Positions 60,718 through 64,000 of a DNA stretch of 64,000 nucleotides are shown here, piece by piece. Positions within the stretch are counted from its first letter, which is position 1, and every line of letters starts with the position of its first letter. This DNA comes from Candidatus Acetothermia bacterium (GTDB lineage: Bacteria > Bipolaricaulota > Bipolaricaulia > RBG-16-55-9 > JANLFV01). The stretch covers positions 271,342 to 335,341 of the forward strand of contig JANLFV010000001.1 of NCBI GenBank assembly GCA_024653345.1. Direction: 5' to 3'. Below the pieces are notes generated by a model that did not search any database, was not told where the DNA came from, and saw nothing but the letters and a program-made list of their open reading frames with translations. The translations under genes and the position numbers were made by a program.

Positions 60718-60890
60718 GGCCTGCCAAGGGTCCGAGTGCCCTGAAAGACCCTGCTTAAGGGACGGACTCGTTAGGCCGGACTGCTGGGAGGCGGGCCTAC
60801 GCAATCCTCATGAGATGAGAGTGGCAGCTTGACCGGTCCTCATCCATCGGGCTATGTTCTATGGAGGCGCGCCTACGAGGAGGTGCAACG

Positions 60891-62378
60891 ATGGAGAAGT
60901 CGATCACCATCATCGGGGCGGGGATCGCCGGGCTGGCCGCCGGCTGCTACGGGCGGATGAACGGCTACCGGACGAAGATCTTCGAGATGCACACTCTGCC
61001 CGGCGGGCTCTGCACGGCCTGGAAGCGCCAGGATTACACGATCGACCTGTGCATCCACTGGCTGGTCGGCTCGAAGCCCGGCGCGGTCTTCCACCGCATC
61101 TGGGAGGAGCTCGGGGCAGTCCAGGGCCGGCAATTTGTGAACGCGGAAGAGTTCATGCGCTACGAGGACCCAAGCGGCAAGACTCTCACTCTTTACTGCG
61201 ACATCGACCGGCTGGAAGAGCACATGCTCGAGCTCGCGCCCGAGGATCGCGAGGCTATTCGCGAGCTCACCGGTGGCATCCGGGCCTGCCTCGGGCTGGA
61301 GATGCCGCTCGACCTCGAGGGGGTTGGTGAGCGGCTGAAGTTCTTCCTTAGGGTGATGCCGAAATACCTCCGGCTCGGGCGGTGGCAGCGGCAGTCGGCC
61401 CGGGAGTTCGTGGCCAAGTTCAAGAATCCCTTGATCCGGAAGGGGCTCCTCGCGGCCTGGCCGCCGGCCTTCCCCATGACCTTCCTGCTCATGACCTTCG
61501 CCTGGCTCGATGAGAAGAACGCCGGCTATCCCGTCGGCGGGTCTTTGGAGTTCGCCCGGTCAATCGAGAAGCGCTACCGCGACCTGGGGGGCGAGATCAG
61601 CTACAACAGCCGGGTCACGAAAGTGCTCGTGGAGCAAGATCGCGCGGTGGGGGTCCGCCTGGCCGACGGGAGCGAGCATCGCGCCGACTACGTCATCTCC
61701 GCCGCCGACGGACACACGACGATCTTCGAGCTGCTTGAGAGGAAGTATCTGGACGAGAAGATCAAGGGCTACTATGAGAAGCTGCCCCTCTTCCCCGCGC
61801 TCGTCTTCATCGGCCTGGGGGTGAACCGCTCCTTCCCCGAGATCCCGCACCTGGTGTCGGGGCTGGTCCTCGAGCTTCCCGAGCCGGTCAAACTGGGAGA
61901 CCGCGAGCATGGTTCGCTCATGGTCCGCATCCACAATGTCGATCCGACCCTGGCCCCGCCGGGGAAGACGGTGCTCACGGTGATGCTCCCCTCCGACCTG
62001 GCCTATTGGGAGGAGCTGCGCAAGGACCAGGCGCGATACCAGGCCGAGAAGGAGCGGATCGCCGATGAGGTGATCGCCCTGCTCGACCGGCGGTTCCCCG
62101 GCCTCGCGGCTCAGGTGGAGGTGCGCGATGTAGCGACGCCCTCGACCTTCGTCCGCTACACCGGGAACTGGCAGGGGAGCTTCGAGGGCTGGATGGTCAC
62201 CCCGCAGACCTGGAACATCAGGATGAACAAGACGCTCCCGGGCCTGGCGAACTTCTACATGGCCGGGCAGTGGGTCGAGCCGGGCGGGGGCCTCCCGCCG
62301 GCCGCCGCATCGGGACGGGGCGTGATCAAGATGATCTGCAAGAATGACGGGAGGAGGTTTCTTACCACAGTGCCGTAG
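60891..62378 (+). CDS. CrtI/phytoene desaturase-like FAD oxidoreductase
   Basis: A 495-residue flavoprotein with an N-terminal dinucleotide-binding motif IIGAGIAGLAAG, then FEMHTLPGGLCTAW (FAD contact) and the C-terminal FAD motif FYMAGQWVEPGGGLPPAAASGRG, as in the CrtI/NAD(P)/FAD-dependent oxidoreductase group. Family members desaturate or saturate carotenoids, retinoids or other isoprenoids; no crtB or other carotenoid genes are visible. It starts at ATG 60891, with GAGGAGG upstream; an ATG 30 bp further up is less likely. It is monocistronic as far as seen. Confidence 0.85.
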   Translation: MEKSITIIGAGIAGLAAGCYGRMNGYRTKIFEMHTLPGGLCTAWKRQDYTIDLCIHWLVGSKPGAVFHRIWEELGAVQGRQFVNAEEFMRYEDPSGKTLTLYCDIDRLEEHMLELAPEDREAIRELTGGIRACLGLEMPLDLEGVGERLKFFLRVMPKYLRLGRWQRQSAREFVAKFKNPLIRKGLLAAWPPAFPMTFLLMTFAWLDEKNAGYPVGGSLEFARSIEKRYRDLGGEISYNSRVTKVLVEQDRAVGVRLADGSEHRADYVISAADGHTTIFELLERKYLDEKIKGYYEKLPLFPALVFIGLGVNRSFPEIPHLVSGLVLELPEPVKLGDREHGSLMVRIHNVDPTLAPPGKTVLTVMLPSDLAYWEELRKDQARYQAEKERIADEVIALLDRRFPGLAAQVEVRDVATPSTFVRYTGNWQGSFEGWMVTPQTWNIRMNKTLPGLANFYMAGQWVEPGGGLPPAAASGRGVIKMICKNDGRRFLTTVP

Positions 62379-62513
62379 TGAATGGCCCGAGATTGCACCA
62401 CCTTAGCCTACCAGCGGCTGATCGAACAGGTCATAGGCTGGGCTCGCGGCGAGAGGAGAAGCCATCGCCGATATGCTAAGATGTAGGAGCTCTCGCCGAG
62501 GAGGGAGATCAGG

Positions 62514-62954
62514 ATGAAGAGCAGATGGGTGCTTGGGATTCCAGCAGTTGTGGCGGTCGCCGTCCTTGTCGTAGTCCTCTGGCCGACCGGTGACCCCTTC
62601 GCCGGGGTCGAGACGGTCGCGATTCAAGGGCCGGACTGGGGAAGGTCAGCTCAGGACGAGCTGATCCAGGGTCCGTTCATCGAGGGATTGGAGATCACGC
62701 TGGACGAGAAGAATATCAGGATCGTGGGGAATGTCAACGAGGCCGACGCGGTCCTGGCGATCAGGGACCTCAAGCTGGGCAAGATCGAGCTGACCATCGA
62801 GGGCGGCCAGGTCCGGGGTCGGGCGAGCGCAACCTGCGTCCTGAAGAACCTCAAGACCAACGAGGAATACCTCCTGGACTTCTACCTCACGCTCGAGGAC
62901 AGCAGGCTCGAGGCCCGACTGGAGACAAGGAAGTTCTGGCAGTTCTGGAAGTAG
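62514..62954 (+). CDS. Membrane-anchored exported protein, possibly LptE-like
   Basis: A 146-residue protein with one N-terminal hydrophobic helix (about 6-24) and an extracytoplasmic domain of mixed alpha/beta type (VETVAIQGP, EADAVLAIRDLKLGKIELTIEGGQVRGRASATCVLKNLKTNEEYLLDFYLTLEDSRLEARLETRKFW, described only in part here). The pattern is similar in general layout to LptE/LolA-type small periplasmic proteins, but there is no lipobox and the family is not recognised. It precedes rpmF by 54 bp on the same strand. GAGGAGGGAG lies before the ATG. Confidence 0.6.
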   Translation: MKSRWVLGIPAVVAVAVLVVVLWPTGDPFAGVETVAIQGPDWGRSAQDELIQGPFIEGLEITLDEKNIRIVGNVNEADAVLAIRDLKLGKIELTIEGGQVRGRASATCVLKNLKTNEEYLLDFYLTLEDSRLEARLETRKFWQFWK

Positions 62955-63008
62955 GGTCACCGAGATAGTAGAATCATCACAATGCTAGCAAGCTATTAAG
63001 GAGGAGCT

Positions 63009-63203
63009 ATGGGAGTCCCAAAGGATCGTAAGTCGAAGTCCAGAGTGAGGAAGCGGCAGATGCACCTGAAGGCGGAGCCGGTCGCGGCCTCGGAGTGCCC
63101 GCACTGCCACGAGCCGAAGCTCCCGCACCGCGTCTGCCCCGAGTGCGGCTACTACAAGGGCATGGAGATCGTCAAGCCGAAGGAGAAGGAGAAGAAGGAG
63201 TAG
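63009..63203 (+). CDS. rpmF: 50S ribosomal protein L32
   Basis: A 64-residue protein starting MGVPKDRKSKSRVRKRQMH, the typical L32 beginning (VPKRKTSKSR-type), with a zinc-binding ribbon CPHC near residues 30-33 and CPEC near 43-46, then GYYKGMEIV. It is a structural protein of the large subunit near the exit tunnel. The zinc-binding form is used here. The Lys/Glu tail is somewhat longer than usual. AAGGAGGAG precedes the ATG. Confidence 0.95.
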   Translation: MGVPKDRKSKSRVRKRQMHLKAEPVAASECPHCHEPKLPHRVCPECGYYKGMEIVKPKEKEKKE

Positions 63204-63261
63204 GCGGCAATAGTTGAAGTCGAGGAGGCCTGGAGGCCCCTGGGGAGAAAGGAGTGAAATA

Positions 63262-63481
63262 ATGCGAGGTTTCGAGGGCGCGGAAGGTAGGCGCAGTAGC
63301 TTGTTGCGCTCTATCCTGGTGAGACCAGTCAGTCTTAGCTTGATTTCTGTCACTTTATTGATCGTGCTGCTGCCTCTAGAATCTTCCGGCTACTACCTCT
63401 GCGTATCGACGGAGGAGTTTGGTAGCTGCATAAGGGACCGTATAGTGATGGTCTGGGGCCAGCACAAGGAGTTCTGTGAAG
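63262..63481 (+). pseudogene. Truncated exported-protein gene interrupted by an IS element
   Basis: The frame starts at ATG 63262, after AAGGAG, and encodes a charged N-terminus, a hydrophobic export segment (VSLSLISVTLLIVLLPL) and a mature beginning with three Cys (YYLCVST, SCIRDRI, EFCEVD). Coding potential ends at about 63481, where the IS3-family terminus TGGACCCC begins. The rest of the gene would lie beyond the element, outside the window. Confidence 0.7.
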
Positions 63482-64000
63482 TGGACCCCTGGAGTTGGAC
63501 AGATTTTGGCCTCTGGCTAGGGAGGTGGCAGCCTCCGGCTGTGACTCCTGCCAGGCGGCCTCGAACTCCACCGGCGTGAGATACCCTAGCGCTGAGTGGA
63601 TTCGCTTCTTCTGGTACACCTCCTCGATGAAGTGCCCCATCTGGGCCAGGGCATCGGCGAAGTCCGCGTACTCCGCCAGCTCCACCTCCTCTTCCTTGAT
63701 CGTGCGGATCACCCGCTCGGCATAGCCGTTCTCCTCCGGCTTCCCTTGGGCAGCCATACTCACCTGAACGTGGTACTTTGCCAGCAGGTCCACATAGGCG
63801 CTGCTGGCGTACTGCACCCCTTGATCGGAGTGGTGGATGGCCGGCACTCGCCCTGTGGCAAGTGCGCGCTGCAGGGGCACCAATGTCAGGTCCTGGTCCA
63901 GCCACGGACTCAGCCCCCAGCCACGGATCGCCCGCGTGTAGACATCCAGCAGCACCGCCAGGTAGGCGCACCCCTTCCCCAGATGGATGTAGGTGATATC
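63350..64000 (-). CDS. IS3-family transposase OrfB (partial, with read-through tail)
   Basis: The frame is open from the window edge (64000) on the minus strand. It carries the integrase core DITYIHLGKGCAYLAVLLDVYTRAIRGW (first Asp), HHSDQGVQYAS (second Asp) and the Glu region KEEEVELAEY with YQKKRIHSALGYLTPVEFE. The typical C-terminus is reached near 63530, but no stop is present inside the element, so translation would continue about 45 codons through the IS end into the interrupted gene, to 63350. The N-terminal part and OrfA lie outside the window. Confidence 0.85.
   Translation of the reverse strand, partial: DITYIHLGKGCAYLAVLLDVYTRAIRGWGLSPWLDQDLTLVPLQRALATGRVPAIHHSDQGVQYASSAYVDLLAKYHVQVSMAAQGKPEENGYAERVIRTIKEEEVELAEYADFADALAQMGHFIEEVYQKKRIHSALGYLTPVEFEAAWQESQPEAATSLARGQNLSNSRGPLHRTPCAGPRPSLYGPLCSYQTPPSIRRGSSRKILEAAARSIK
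63482..64000 (-). mobile_element. IS3-family insertion sequence (partial)
   Basis: One end, TGGACCCCTGGAGTTGGACAG, lies at 63482. The element continues past the window edge. It interrupts the gene that starts at 63262. Confidence 0.75.

Noticed and set aside
1..64000. CRISPR arrays, tRNA and rRNA genes
   Set aside because: No regularly spaced direct repeats and no cloverleaf or rRNA-like stretches were seen in the gaps between genes.

Overview
The window is 64 kb of a GC-rich, gene-dense bacterial chromosome with no rRNA or tRNA genes seen. Gene content points to an anaerobic, probably thermophilic, diderm bacterium: a tungsten-type aldehyde:ferredoxin oxidoreductase, a cyclic 2,3-diphosphoglycerate synthase homologue, an M29 aminopeptidase, LptB/LptC, and both Lgt and Lnt (triacylated lipoproteins imply an outer membrane). 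A candidate phylum such as Bipolaricaulota (Acetothermia) would fit, but this is an impression from gene content and is not proven here.

Layout. 1-12 kb: end of a threonine synthase, glycerate kinase and hydroxyacid reductase, a TGS-domain uridine kinase, uvrA, an AOR, then pyrG-lptC-lptB. 12-15 kb: a less GC-rich minus-strand cassette encoding a Cys-rich secreted protein, a redoxin with a Cys-Cys centre and a DUF2007 protein, bordered by a decayed insertion sequence with 45-bp inverted ends. 15-23.7 kb: lipoprotein maturation (lgt, lnt), two lipoproteins including a serpin, and an Lhr-type helicase. 23.8-33.3 kb: housekeeping and peptide/amino-acid metabolism (M29 peptidase, SDR, HAD phosphatase, MFS, glutamine synthetase, dihydroorotate dehydrogenase, cDPG synthase). 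33.5-34.4 kb: a decayed IS5-type element. 34.7-45.8 kb: a minus-strand oligosaccharide locus, predicted to use beta-mannan: GH130 phosphorylase, a complete Opp-type ABC importer, a LacI regulator with two matching operators, a secreted GH113-like mannanase and a GH3 enzyme. 46-50 kb: pgsA, isoaspartyl peptidase, a lipoprotein, a zinc-ribbon protein and a beta-helix protein. 50.5-59.7 kb: a minus-strand operon with one strong promoter, encoding a flavin-dependent LLM oxidoreductase, SsnA-like amidohydrolase, two fold-type-II PLP enzymes, carbamate kinase and two YgeW-type knotted carbamoyltransferases. 60-64 kb: a membrane protein, a CrtI-like oxidoreductase, rpmF, and a secreted-protein gene cut by an IS3-family element that runs off the window.

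The most interesting system is the 50.5-59.7 kb operon. Its parts could form an energy-yielding route in which ureido groups are released as carbamoyl phosphate, ATP is made by carbamate kinase, and a diamino acid is deaminated by PLP enzymes. It resembles the E. coli ygeW-ygeX-yqeA-ssnA neighbourhood but has two carbamoyltransferases, an LLM flavoenzyme and a threonine synthase-like enzyme. A second cross-window pattern is promoter architecture: many genes have a -10 box only 8-9 bp from the start codon and no Shine-Dalgarno, so leaderless transcripts look common, while others carry a clear GGAGG with longer leaders.
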